Source: GCA-003244245 sp035606945
Lineage (GTDB): Bacteria; Actinomycetota; Actinomycetes; Mycobacteriales; Pseudonocardiaceae
NCBI GenBank assembly: GCA_035606945.1
Contig: DATNDR010000079.1
Location: 1 to 64,000, forward strand
DNA: 64,000 bases
Direction of reading: 5' to 3'
The stretch's first letter is position 1. Each line of letters starts with the position of its first letter. The position numbers and the translations under genes are program-made. The notes below the pieces were generated by a model. It made no database searches and was not told where the DNA came from. It saw nothing but the letters and a program-made list of their open reading frames with translations. Of this stretch, positions 16,715 to 23,974 are shown in pieces.

Positions 16715-17575
16715 ATGGCCGTACAGACTGCCGCCGATCAGCTCATGGACCGCACCGTCGTGCGGACGACGCGACAACTCATGGACGGCGCGACAACCGT
16801 GACCACCTCCGTGCCGCCGGATGCGACCAGACGTGACGAGTACGCACCTCTCGTCACGCTGCACTGGCGTTATGCCCAGGCCGCTGGCCACGACCCGGCA
16901 AAGCAACAGCTGCGCGGGCAGCTGATCAGCGGCTACCTGCGAGTGGCCAAAAACATCGCCCGCCGCTTCGCCGGCCGTGGTGAGCCGCTGGAGGACCTGG
17001 TCCAGGTCGCCACAGTGGGACTGATCCATGCCGTGGATCGATTCGAACCCGCTCGCGGCTCGGATTTCCTGTCCTTCGCCGTGCCGACGATCACCGGCGA
17101 GATACGCTCCTATTTGCGCGACCACAGCTCGCTGACCCGGATACCGCGCCGGCTGCAAGCCGTGCACACCGCGATCAGGCGCACGCTTGCGGAGCTTTCC
17201 CAGCAACTCGGGCGGGCACCGCGACCCAGCGAGATCGCTGATCGGTTGGGGTTACCGGTCTCGGACGTGATCGAGGGGCTGCAAGGTGCGGAAGCCTCCC
17301 GATGCTTGTCCTTGGATGATCCCGGCAGCGGCACAGCGGCCCTGGGCGAAATCATCGGCAGCCTGGATCACGCGTTGGCCTTGATCGACGACCGGGAGTC
17401 GCTGCGCCCGTTACTGGCCCAACTGCCGTGCCGGGACCGCACCATCCTCGCGTTGCGGTTCTTCCACCAGCTCACCCAGACCCAGATCGCCGAGCAGATC
17501 GGCATCTCCCAGATGGAGGTCTCGCGAGTGATCCGTCAAACCCTGGCATTCCTCCACCAGCGCATGTCCGACTGA
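16715..17575 (+). CDS. SigF/SigB/SigG-family alternative sigma factor
   Basis: 286 aa. Start ATG at 16715 follows CGGAGGAAGAG. Region 2 is clear (KNIARRFAGRGEPLEDLVQ, VGLIHAVDRFEPARG, FAVPTITGEIRSYLRDH), region 3 runs through LSQQLGRAPRPSEIADRLGL, and region 4 contains ALRFFHQLTQTQIAEQIGIS followed by QMEVSRVIRQTL. The sequence VPTITGEIRSYLRD is diagnostic for the SigB/SigF group of stress and sporulation sigma factors. No anti-sigma kinase gene is adjacent, but a STAS antagonist lies at 13944-14333. The gene is preceded by a GGGTAT box. Confidence 0.9.
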   Translation: MAVQTAADQLMDRTVVRTTRQLMDGATTVTTSVPPDATRRDEYAPLVTLHWRYAQAAGHDPAKQQLRGQLISGYLRVAKNIARRFAGRGEPLEDLVQVATVGLIHAVDRFEPARGSDFLSFAVPTITGEIRSYLRDHSSLTRIPRRLQAVHTAIRRTLAELSQQLGRAPRPSEIADRLGLPVSDVIEGLQGAEASRCLSLDDPGSGTAALGEIIGSLDHALALIDDRESLRPLLAQLPCRDRTILALRFFHQLTQTQIAEQIGISQMEVSRVIRQTLAFLHQRMSD

Positions 17576-17589
17576 CGGCACCCGCAGTG

Positions 17590-17775
17590 CTACCGCGGCT
17601 CGCCGGGCTCGTCGCGGCCTTGACTGGCACGCATCGTGCCGAGCGCGTCGTCGAGGGCCTGGAACTGCGATTTGATCATCCGGCGCAGGCGGGCTATCAC
17701 CAGCAAGCCCAACCCTCCGAGGATGATAATCGCGGATACGCCGACGACGAGCACGATCACGATTCCGGTACTCAC
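17590..17775 (-). CDS. Small membrane protein coupled to the NiCoT remnant
   Basis: 61 aa. One N-terminal transmembrane helix (GIVIVLVVGVSAIIILGGLG) and a cytoplasmic amphipathic tail. Its GTG start overlaps the TGA of the upstream NiCoT gene by four bases (GTGA), implying translational coupling. Unknown function. Confidence 0.6.
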   Translation of the reverse strand: MSTGIVIVLVVGVSAIIILGGLGLLVIARLRRMIKSQFQALDDALGTMRASQGRDEPGEPR

Positions 17776-18474
17776 GGTGGTGTCCTCCCAGTTCCCATGT
17801 CCTCGAGGTCACCGCCGCCCGACCCCGGGCTGCCATAGCGCCGGTCGAAGCCGCCGAAACGCCACAGTGCCACCGCCCCTGCCCAGACGGCGACGAAGAA
17901 GGCGACGATGACGTAGCCGAGCAGCTCGAAGTGATCGGCAAGGCCGGCGTACCCCGAAAGGAAACGCTACGCCCGCGTGCTCGACGAGCACCGCGGCCAG
18001 GTAAACGCTGGAGATGAAACCGGCCACGAAAACTGTCGCCCAGGTGGTCACAATGTTGTAGTGCAGCCGCCGCGCCGGGCGCCGCTGCGACCAGGTGTAC
18101 GCCAGCGACATCAGCAGCCCGTCACAGGTATCGAAGGCGCTCATGCCGGCTGCGAACAGCAGCGGCAGTGACAACGTCGCGAGCAAACCCATCTGCCCCG
18201 CTTGCGCGGTGCTGGCCGACAACGTCAGCAGGGTGACCTCGGAGGCCGTCTCCAGACCGAGGCCGAACAGGATGCCCAGCGGGTACATGTGCCACGAGGA
18301 GCGAATCAGGGTACCGGCCCGGCCACCGAGGATGCGGTTGACCAGACCGGGGTTGAGCAGCTGAAGCTCCAGCTGTTTCTCGGCGAGCCGGCCCCGGCGC
18401 AGGTCCCGCCACGAATCGATGATGCCCTTGAGCACTACGGCGTTGAGCACCGCGACCAGGGCGAGAAACGACAT
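17772..18474 (-). pseudogene. NiCoT-family nickel/cobalt transporter, truncated and frameshifted
   Basis: The C-terminal half of a HoxN/NixA-type permease is recognisable: FLALVAVLNAVVLKGI, MYPLGILFGLGLETASEVTL and FDTCDGLLMSLAYTW, then membrane helices. The N-terminal half with the essential HX4DH metal motif is absent upstream. A frameshift near 17957-17965 separates VAFPFG from YAGLADHFELLGYVIVAFF, which continues in another frame to the stop at 17772. Two independent lesions suggest a dead gene. Confidence 0.75.
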
Positions 18475-18686
18475 CGCAACAGCTACCCAGGGTCGGCACG
18501 ATCGTCGTCATGGGATCCTTCTATGGCGCGGGAGCTGGTCGGCGTCTGCCTGGAGGATACGGACCCCCACACCATCTTGACCGTGGCGAATGAGTAGAAA
18601 CCCCGCCGCCGGTCGAAAATCCGCTAGTGCACCGGGCGCCTGGTGTCGCCCTCGAACTTCGGACTCGGACTCAGACTGTGGTGTGC

Positions 18687-19382
18687 TTAGCTGCCGGTGA
18701 TGGCGTGCACGGCGCTGACCAGGCCGAGAACTGCCATGATCAACGCGGCGGCCCGGGCGATCCAGGATAGCGGGATCCAACGCAGCAGGTGCCGACCGCC
18801 CAGGATCGCCAGGCCGCCGACCGCCCACAAGCCCAGCGCCGCCCCGGCCCCCACCGTGAGGGGATCGTGGTACCGGGCGGCCAGGTTGGCGATGGCGATC
18901 TGGGTGAGGTCGCCGAATTCCGCCACGAACAGCACCCCGAAGCTGGTCGCCGCGACCTTCCAGAACCCGCTGCGCTGGGCGGCACCCTGAATGCGGGTTA
19001 AGGTCAGCACGGCCATCGCACCATCCGGTTCGCGGTCGTCGCGGGCGGTCCCCGGATCCGGCGCGTGCGCCGGATCCGGGGACGAGCTCGCTGACGCGGG
19101 CTCGTCCCCGTGGCCTTGCCGGCCGCGGCGCAGCATCAGCACTGCGCCGGCCAGGAACAGCGCCGCGACGACGCCTTCCACGATCCGGCGAGGCGCCAAG
19201 CTCAACGCGCTCCCCGCGGCGACCGCGATGACGACGTGCAGCGCGAACGCCGCGGCTACCCCGATGAACACGACACCGGGCCGGTAGCGGGTGCCCAGCA
19301 CCAGACTCGCCAGGGCAGTCTTATCGGGCAGCTCGGCCACGAAGATGATGCCGAAAACCGCGGCCAGCAGGCTGAGATTCAC
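18687..19382 (-). CDS. GDT1/TMEM165 (UPF0016) family cation transporter, probable Mn(II) exporter
   Basis: 231 aa with six predicted helices in two homologous halves. Each half carries the family motif: FVAELPDKTALASL near residue 15 and FVAEFGDLTQIAIA near residue 155. The acidic residues of the E-x-G-D-(K/R)-T motif bind the cation; here the first motif reads ELPDKT and the second EFGDLT. The central linker is a polar low-complexity loop. The family exports Mn(II) or exchanges Ca(II) and H+. It is divergent from an ArsR-type repressor with a perfect inverted repeat between them. Confidence 0.87.
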   Translation of the reverse strand: MNLSLLAAVFGIIFVAELPDKTALASLVLGTRYRPGVVFIGVAAAFALHVVIAVAAGSALSLAPRRIVEGVVAALFLAGAVLMLRRGRQGHGDEPASASSSPDPAHAPDPGTARDDREPDGAMAVLTLTRIQGAAQRSGFWKVAATSFGVLFVAEFGDLTQIAIANLAARYHDPLTVGAGAALGLWAVGGLAILGGRHLLRWIPLSWIARAAALIMAVLGLVSAVHAITGS

Positions 19383-19433
19383 CGCCGGGTGCCCTCCGTC
19401 GCAGTGGCATGTACTACGCCATGCTCACATACG

Positions 19434-19455
19434 ATCAGTCCGTTTCGCAACTGAT
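19434..19455. promoter_or_regulatory. Candidate ArsR operator between divergent genes
   Basis: ATCAGT (19434-19439) and ACTGAT (19450-19455), exact inverted repeat with a 10-bp spacer, half-sites one helical turn plus apart. It lies between the exporter start at 19382 and the repressor start at 19498. The position fits metal-responsive control of both genes. Only the repeat is seen; the binding protein is inferred. Confidence 0.45.
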
Positions 19456-19497
19456 TGAATGACGGAGTTGACGATTCCGAGTCACAATGGACCTGCC

Positions 19498-19872
19498 ATG
19501 ACCAACGAGCGTGCGGAGGCCACCACGGACGTCGGCGCGCCGCAGCGGGTGGAGCCGACCGGCCCGCAGCTGTCCGCCGCGGCGAACACCTTCGACCTGC
19601 TGTCCTCGCCGGTGCGGTTGCATCTGGCGTGGCTGGCCGCGCAGGGTCGCTACGACGTCGGCACCCTGGCCGCCCGGGTCGGCGTGAGCATCGCCACCGC
19701 GAGCCAGCACCTGGGCAAGCTGCGCCTGGCCGGCTTGGTCACTGGCCGGCGGGAGGGCAAGCGGCAGATCTACACCGTGGACGACCCCCACGTGCTCACT
19801 CTCATCGAACAGATCTTCGCGCACATCGCGCCTGACGGCACCCTCGCCCCAGACCCTCCGCTCCCGCGCTGA
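19498..19872 (+). CDS. ArsR/SmtB-family transcriptional regulator
   Basis: 124 aa from ATG at 19498 (an in-frame ATG at 19459 would add 13 residues but abuts the operator). Winged HTH: FDLLSSPVRLHLAWLAAQGR, GVSIATASQHLGKLRLAGLV, and wing GRREGKRQIYTV. It lacks the alpha-3 CxC site of ArsR/CadC. The metal site, if any, would use the C-terminal helix (HVLTLIEQIFAHI). It is divergent from the GDT1-type exporter, which it probably regulates. Confidence 0.85.
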   Translation: MTNERAEATTDVGAPQRVEPTGPQLSAAANTFDLLSSPVRLHLAWLAAQGRYDVGTLAARVGVSIATASQHLGKLRLAGLVTGRREGKRQIYTVDDPHVLTLIEQIFAHIAPDGTLAPDPPLPR

Positions 19873-19883
19873 CTCCGCCCTCC

Positions 19884-19903
19884 CCGACATGTCTCCATGT
19901 CGG
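19884..19903. terminator. Short perfect hairpin after the ArsR gene
   Basis: CCGACATG-TCTC-CATGTCGG, an 8-bp stem with a 4-nt loop, 12 bp after the ArsR stop. It may terminate the ArsR transcript or serve as an operator for the next gene, whose GTG lies 13 bp further. Confidence 0.55.
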
Positions 19904-19915
19904 GATGATGGTGTG

Positions 19916-20470
19916 GTGAGTGCGGTGTCTGAGCTTCTCGTCGTCGTGGATATGCAAAACGGGTTCCTCCGGGAGGGCAACCTGGCCAGCGACCGGTGCC
20001 TGGCGGTGCTTCCGGCGGTTCGTGCCGAGGTGGATGCAGCGCTGGCCGCCGGCCGGCGAGTGCTGTTCACCGCCGATACCCACGAGGTCGGCGACGCGGA
20101 GTTCACCGTGTTCCCGGAGCACTGCATCCGGGGCAGCCGGGAAGCCGACCTGGTTGACGAGCTGCGCACGCTGCTGGACCGCGACGATGTCCTACTGGTG
20201 CGCAAGCGCCGGTATTCGGCGCTGTTCGAGACCGAGATGGAGGGCCATCTGCACCGATTCGGCGTCGACTCGGTACGGATCTGCGGGGTGTGCACCGACA
20301 TCTGCGTTCTGCACACCACCGCGGACCTGCGCAACCGGGACCTGCCGGTGACCGTGGCAGTGCACGCCACTGCAACATTCGACGGCCCGCACCACCCGGC
20401 CGACGCGGTGCAGGAGTTCTCCCTGCGTCACCTGCACCGGGTACTCGGCGCCCGACTCGACTACAGCTGA
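19916..20470 (+). CDS. Isochorismatase-like cysteine hydrolase (nicotinamidase-type)
   Basis: 184 aa from GTG at 19916. The catalytic triad of the family is visible: Asp in VVVDMQNGF, Lys in LVRKRRYSAL and Cys in CGVCTDICVLHT. HCIRGSREADLVDEL follows the metal-site region. Length and motifs fit nicotinamidase/isochorismatase-type amidases, which may deamidate nicotinamide for NAD salvage. Substrate not certain. Confidence 0.85.
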   Translation: MSAVSELLVVVDMQNGFLREGNLASDRCLAVLPAVRAEVDAALAAGRRVLFTADTHEVGDAEFTVFPEHCIRGSREADLVDELRTLLDRDDVLLVRKRRYSALFETEMEGHLHRFGVDSVRICGVCTDICVLHTTADLRNRDLPVTVAVHATATFDGPHHPADAVQEFSLRHLHRVLGARLDYS

Positions 20471-20537
20471 GCACTGGCCATGGCGGACGGACTACGGTGT
20501 GCCTACGGGGAACGACGGCGCGCCTAAGGGGTGAAGC

Positions 20538-20816
20538 GTGGAGATAGGTCGCACGCCCGAGGAGTTTTCCAAAGAGCAGCGCCAGCTGCTGCACCGCGCC
20601 CATCAAAGCCTGCGCAACGCCTCACACGCGCTGGAGGCGCTAACCGTAGTAGAGCCGGTGCGAGGCCGGTGGGTGCCCACGCCTGCGCCGGTCGAGGCTC
20701 TTGAGGCGGCCCAGAACGACCTCTACCGGGCTTGCCAGGAGTTCTGGCGGATCCACCAGGAGCTGCTGTGCTGTGATCCGCCGGTGAGCACTTTCGGTGC
20801 AGGTCACGGCAGCTAA
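20538..20816 (+). CDS. Hypothetical small helical protein
   Basis: 92 aa, GTG start behind AAGGGGTGAAGC. Mostly helical (EFSKEQRQLLHRAHQSLRNA, and later LEAAQNDLYRACQEFWRIHQ) with a CC pair near the end. No family recognised. Follows the isochorismatase gene at 67 bp in the same direction. Confidence 0.55.
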   Translation: MEIGRTPEEFSKEQRQLLHRAHQSLRNASHALEALTVVEPVRGRWVPTPAPVEALEAAQNDLYRACQEFWRIHQELLCCDPPVSTFGAGHGS

Positions 20817-20874
20817 GAGCCCGCCCGGAGACGTACGATCTGCGCGATCGGCCAATAGCGTTTAGGCTGCGCTA

Positions 20875-21063
20875 ATGATCGAAGAAGAGCGAGCGGAAGA
20901 GACCACGTCCGCGGGCATGAACGAAGCGATCGAGTCCATCAAGTCGTCCTCGCCGGAGTTGGCCCAGGCGCTCGGCGCCTCGGGGATAACGGCGGAGAAG
21001 CTGGCTGAGGCCCACCACAGGGCCAGCCCGGAAGGCCATGATCAGCCGCCCGAGCAAGGCTAG
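20875..21063 (+). CDS. Hypothetical short acidic protein
   Basis: 62 aa, ATG start. Acidic N-terminus (EEERAEETT), then a helical segment (NEAIESIKSSSPELAQALGA) and a GITAEKLAEAHHRA motif. No known domain. Confidence 0.5.
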   Translation: MIEEERAEETTSAGMNEAIESIKSSSPELAQALGASGITAEKLAEAHHRASPEGHDQPPEQG

Positions 21064-21085
21064 ACATCGCGGCGCTACCTTGTGC

Positions 21086-21104
21086 AAAGGTTAGCCTAAG
21101 TTTA
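21086..21104. promoter_or_regulatory. DtxR/IdeR-type iron box
   Basis: The 19-mer AAAGGTTAGCCTAAGTTTA matches the actinobacterial iron-box consensus TTAGGTTAGSCTAACCTAA at about 14 of 19 positions (15 if the A/T-ambiguous position is allowed), including the whole AGGTTAGCCTAA core. It ends 11 bp before the GTG of the next gene, a position expected for repression under iron-replete conditions. A near-identical site is at 26151-26169. Confidence 0.6.
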
Positions 21105-21115
21105 CTCTCGTTCGG

Positions 21116-22357
21116 GTGAACACCAGAACCCCAGTGGCGGGCGCAGTCGCCGTGCTGGACATGGACATCCGTAACCGGGACGCAACTGATTGGTCACATC
21201 GGGTAGATCGGCTCGATTGCTACGCGATCGGGTCGATCGACCTGGATCGGCACGCCGCCCTGATCGTCACACCGAACGTCGACCAGGAGTACCTGGCGCG
21301 GCAGCAACGCCTGATCCGTGACTATCTCGACCGCGGCGGGGTGGTGGTGTTCGGCGGCCACCTGCATCGGGAGTGGCTGCCTGGTGCATCGTCGTTCGTG
21401 CCGCTGACGAACCGATCGCTGGACGGCTATCGCGTCGTGGAGGTCGCAGACCATCCGATCTTCCGTGGGATGGGTACCGGGATGACCTTCCGGCGCGGCG
21501 TCGCCGGGTTCTTCGCGCGCGGCCACCATCCGCTGCCACCCGGCGCCGAGGTGCTGACCAGGTTGTTCGGCGGAGAGCCGGCGACGTACCTGGACCGGGT
21601 GTCGACGGCAGGCACCATCGTCGTGCAGGCGACCAGTGATTTGCTGAGCTACTGCGGTGACGCACTCCTCGACTGGCTCATGGCGGAGTCGGCGCAGCGC
21701 CGGGCCCAGGCCGCTCGCCGGCCGCGCGGGCTCGCCAGCGTCTACGGGGGCTCCGCGCAACACCATCGGACCCTCACCGAGCCGAAGTACGCCCAGCACC
21801 TCACCGGCGGGATGATCTATCTCCCCGAGTTGGCCGACACCGACCTGACCGCATACAGCGGCCTGCTCATCCCGGAACGCGTGCACCGCGGGCAGCTCGA
21901 CCGAGCCGCCGACCGGATACTCGAGCTGCTCAACGTCGGCGGGACGGTGATCACCTTCAGCGGCGGCGAGCCGATCCCCGAGTTCCTGCCCGGCGTGCGC
22001 TGGCAGCACCGGCCGACCAACTTCTGGTGGTGGCTGGAGCCAGACGGCGACCTCGGCGTGCGTCTCGGGGACGAGGAGCACCCGCTGTTCCGGCGACTCA
22101 CCCTGCGTGACTGCACCTGGCACTACCACGGCGTGCTCGAGCCGCCGGAAGGCGCCCAAGTGCTCGTGAGGCTGACCACCGGAGAAGCGCTGCTCTATGT
22201 CGACCGGGTATCCACCCCCGGCACGGTGGTGATCTCGACATTGGATCCGATCAGCCACTACGGCGGGTATTTCATGCCGGCCACCGGACGCTTCCTCGAT
22301 GCTTTCTTGCCCTGGGCTGCTGAAACATCGCTTAAATTGGCCAGTCGTTTTTCGTGA
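21116..22357 (+). CDS. Tandem-duplicated amidotransferase-like protein, iron-box controlled
   Basis: 413 aa built from two repeats, about residues 10-195 and 210-405. Corresponding segments include GGVVVFGGHLHREWLPGAS with GGTVITFSGGEPIPEFLPG, DHPIFRGM with EHPLFRRL, and YLDRVSTAGTIVV with YVDRVSTPGTVVI. The alpha/beta pattern resembles class I glutamine amidotransferase/ThuA-like folds, but no Cys-His-Glu triad is evident. No signal peptide or membrane segment. The GTG start lies straight behind an iron box, so expression is probably raised when iron is scarce. Its function is unknown; no siderophore genes are adjacent. Confidence 0.75.
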   Translation: MNTRTPVAGAVAVLDMDIRNRDATDWSHRVDRLDCYAIGSIDLDRHAALIVTPNVDQEYLARQQRLIRDYLDRGGVVVFGGHLHREWLPGASSFVPLTNRSLDGYRVVEVADHPIFRGMGTGMTFRRGVAGFFARGHHPLPPGAEVLTRLFGGEPATYLDRVSTAGTIVVQATSDLLSYCGDALLDWLMAESAQRRAQAARRPRGLASVYGGSAQHHRTLTEPKYAQHLTGGMIYLPELADTDLTAYSGLLIPERVHRGQLDRAADRILELLNVGGTVITFSGGEPIPEFLPGVRWQHRPTNFWWWLEPDGDLGVRLGDEEHPLFRRLTLRDCTWHYHGVLEPPEGAQVLVRLTTGEALLYVDRVSTPGTVVISTLDPISHYGGYFMPATGRFLDAFLPWAAETSLKLASRFS

Positions 22358-22465
22358 TAACACTACAGCGCTCGGCAACCCTTTGTTCACGCAATCGCCG
22401 CGACGGAACCCGGTGTTCGTTTTGCGAAGAGGAATTTCAGACGAGTCGTGAGTTACGATTTCGCC

Positions 22466-22612
22466 ATGGCTGAGCCACGGCGAATCTCGTCGGAATTGCC
22501 GCAGCTGGACCGGACGGACGACCCGCGCGGAGGGTCCGTCGCTTGGGCGCTGCTCGCCGTGACTACGGCCGTGATCGCCGGCATCGTGGTGTCGCTGGCG
22601 TGGTTCTGGTAG
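22466..22612 (+). CDS. Micro-protein with one transmembrane helix (paired paralogue A)
   Basis: ATG at 22466 to TAG at 22612, 48 aa. The sequence RISSELPQLDRTDDPRGGSV leads into a transmembrane helix (AVTTAVIAGIVVSLAWFW) at the C-terminus. A convergent paralogue lies 8 bp away on the other strand with the same pattern, SS(E/D)LP(Q/E)LDR, DP(R/Q)GG(S/A)VAWALL and a Trp-ended helix. The paralogy is the main evidence that both are genes. Probably a tail-anchored-like membrane peptide. Confidence 0.7.
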   Translation: MAEPRRISSELPQLDRTDDPRGGSVAWALLAVTTAVIAGIVVSLAWFW

Positions 22613-22620
22613 CGAACGTG

Positions 22621-22776
22621 CTACCAGACGCCGGTGACCCAGGTGGCCGCGACAAGTACGCCCGTGGCGAAAACCGTGCCTACGGTGAGTAGCGCCCACG
22701 CAACTGCACCGCCCTGCGGATCGTTCATCCGGTCCAGCTCCGGCAAATCGGACGAAACGCGCCCCGACTCAATCAT
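22621..22776 (-). CDS. Micro-protein with one transmembrane helix (paired paralogue B)
   Basis: ATG at 22776, TAG at 22621, 51 aa. RVSSDLPELDRMNDPQGGAV is followed by a C-terminal transmembrane helix (TVGTVFATGVLVAATWVTG) ending in Trp. A CAGGGAGTAGAG ribosome-binding site precedes the start. It is the convergent paralogue of 22466-22612, stop codons 8 bp apart, suggesting inverted duplication. A SigF-like promoter lies at 22812-22838. Confidence 0.72.
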   Translation of the reverse strand: MIESGRVSSDLPELDRMNDPQGGAVAWALLTVGTVFATGVLVAATWVTGVW

Positions 22777-22811
22777 CTCTACTCCCTGGGCCGCACTGCT
22801 GGGCGAACGCT

Positions 22812-22838
22812 ATACCCGCCAAGATTTCGGCCTTTAAC
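22812..22838 (-). promoter_or_regulatory. SigF-like promoter of micro-protein B
   Basis: On the minus strand GTTA (22838-22835), 17 nt, GGGTAT (22817-22812), 36 bp upstream of the ATG. The -35 box differs from GTTT by one base. Confidence 0.4.
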
Positions 22839-22855
22839 TGCCTTGGTATAGCGGG

Positions 22856-23059
22856 TTAGCGATCCGCGCCGCCGTACCCGGCCTGCTTGAAGGCTCGGCA
22901 GGCACGCGTGATGGGCAGCGGGTCGAGGGGGTGGCGGATCAGGTGCCGCACGATCGCCCGCGGCACCGCCCTGGTGAAAAAGCATCCAACATCGATCGAT
23001 GCGCGCACCGCCCGCACGTGCCCGCGGGGCAATCCCACTCGGATGAGGCCCTGGCTCAA
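22856..23059 (-). CDS. Hypothetical small basic protein
   Basis: 67 aa, TTG start (the frame could open slightly earlier). The sequence VRASIDVGCFFTRAVPRAIV and ITRACRAFKQAGYGGADR looks like a structured basic protein, but I recognise no family. It ends about 20 bp before the micro-protein B promoter. Confidence 0.4.
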   Translation of the reverse strand: MSQGLIRVGLPRGHVRAVRASIDVGCFFTRAVPRAIVRHLIRHPLDPLPITRACRAFKQAGYGGADR

Positions 23060-23089
23060 ATCGCACAGGCCGGCCCGGGCGGCTAGCGG

Positions 23090-23317
23090 CTAGGAAGTAG
23101 CTAATCCGTCCTCAGTCCGCAACATCGCGGCTAGTTTGGCCTCCGCCACCTCCAACAGCAGATCCAGCCCCTCCCGTTCCACGGCCAGGCATTCCGCAAT
23201 GACCTCGTGAGTCAAGCCCGCGTCGCGCAGCCGCAGAGCCAACGAGTAGGTGGCCGGCAAGCGACACATCGCCTCGGCGCGCGCCGCTCGCCGGGCAGCC
23301 ACCACCTCGTCACACAC
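23090..23317 (-). CDS. Small helical protein with HTH-like segment
   Basis: 75 aa. LPATYSLALRLRDAGLTHEV followed by IAECLAVEREGLDLLLEVAE resembles the sigma-70 region 4-like fold seen in many short actinobacterial hypothetical proteins. It is likely a small DNA- or protein-binding helical protein. Start uncertain (GTG at 23317). Confidence 0.6.
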   Translation of the reverse strand: MCDEVVAARRAARAEAMCRLPATYSLALRLRDAGLTHEVIAECLAVEREGLDLLLEVAEAKLAAMLRTEDGLATS

Positions 23318-23382
23318 GTCAGGCTCCGAGCTTCTGTGCGGCGCCGATCGTCTTGTTCATCACGGCCCCCACCTGATCGGCG

Positions 23383-23862
23383 CTAACGCCCAGACTCCAG
23401 CTCTGACTTGAGGCGCCGCAGACTTTCTCGCATACCGTGCCGGTTGACATCAGCACGATTGTTATTGTGCGCCTTACCGATGAATATCCGGCCCAATACG
23501 TTGGCCCCGGTGGTACGTTTGTCGATACAGTATTCAGTGACCTCCGTGCCGCCCGCGGTAGGCTTGAACCGGTATCCCCACCGCGCCACCGGAAATCCGA
23601 ACGCGAATACGTCGAACATAAATTCTCGGCCCGGATCCGCGACCCGCACATGGCAGCTGGAAAACCAGACGTGCAGTCCGTGTCTGTTGAATCCGATGAA
23701 GTCGGCCGGTCTCCCATTGCGCCTGCGCAGTACCAAGGTCGCGAAGCATTCGGGGCTCCGGCGGGCCATGCGGTGGACGTCGGCCACCGCGTCGAAAGCC
23801 TCAGCCGCCGGCGCGGCCACCTCGATTCGCTCTTCCATTGCCGTCGACGTGCCGCTGGTCAT
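23383..23862 (-). CDS. SRPBCC-family (START-like) protein
   Basis: 159 aa from ATG at 23862. A START-type fold is suggested by EERIEVAAPAAEAFDAVADV at the N-terminus, a beta-rich middle (FGFPVARWGYRFKPTAGGTE) and a long C-terminal helix (GMRESLRRLKSELESG). These proteins bind hydrophobic ligands or act as cyclases and coenzyme Q-binding factors. Ligand unknown. Confidence 0.8.
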   Translation of the reverse strand: MTSGTSTAMEERIEVAAPAAEAFDAVADVHRMARRSPECFATLVLRRRNGRPADFIGFNRHGLHVWFSSCHVRVADPGREFMFDVFAFGFPVARWGYRFKPTAGGTEVTEYCIDKRTTGANVLGRIFIGKAHNNNRADVNRHGMRESLRRLKSELESGR

Positions 23863-23974
23863 CACTGTTCTCCTCACCTGTCCGTATTGCTGCCGGCCGG
23901 AGCAGCTACTCCGGGCACTGATGCCGGTGAGTTGAATGGTGCGCGCGGCGCGCGGCGGCGGTGCGAGTAGTGGA

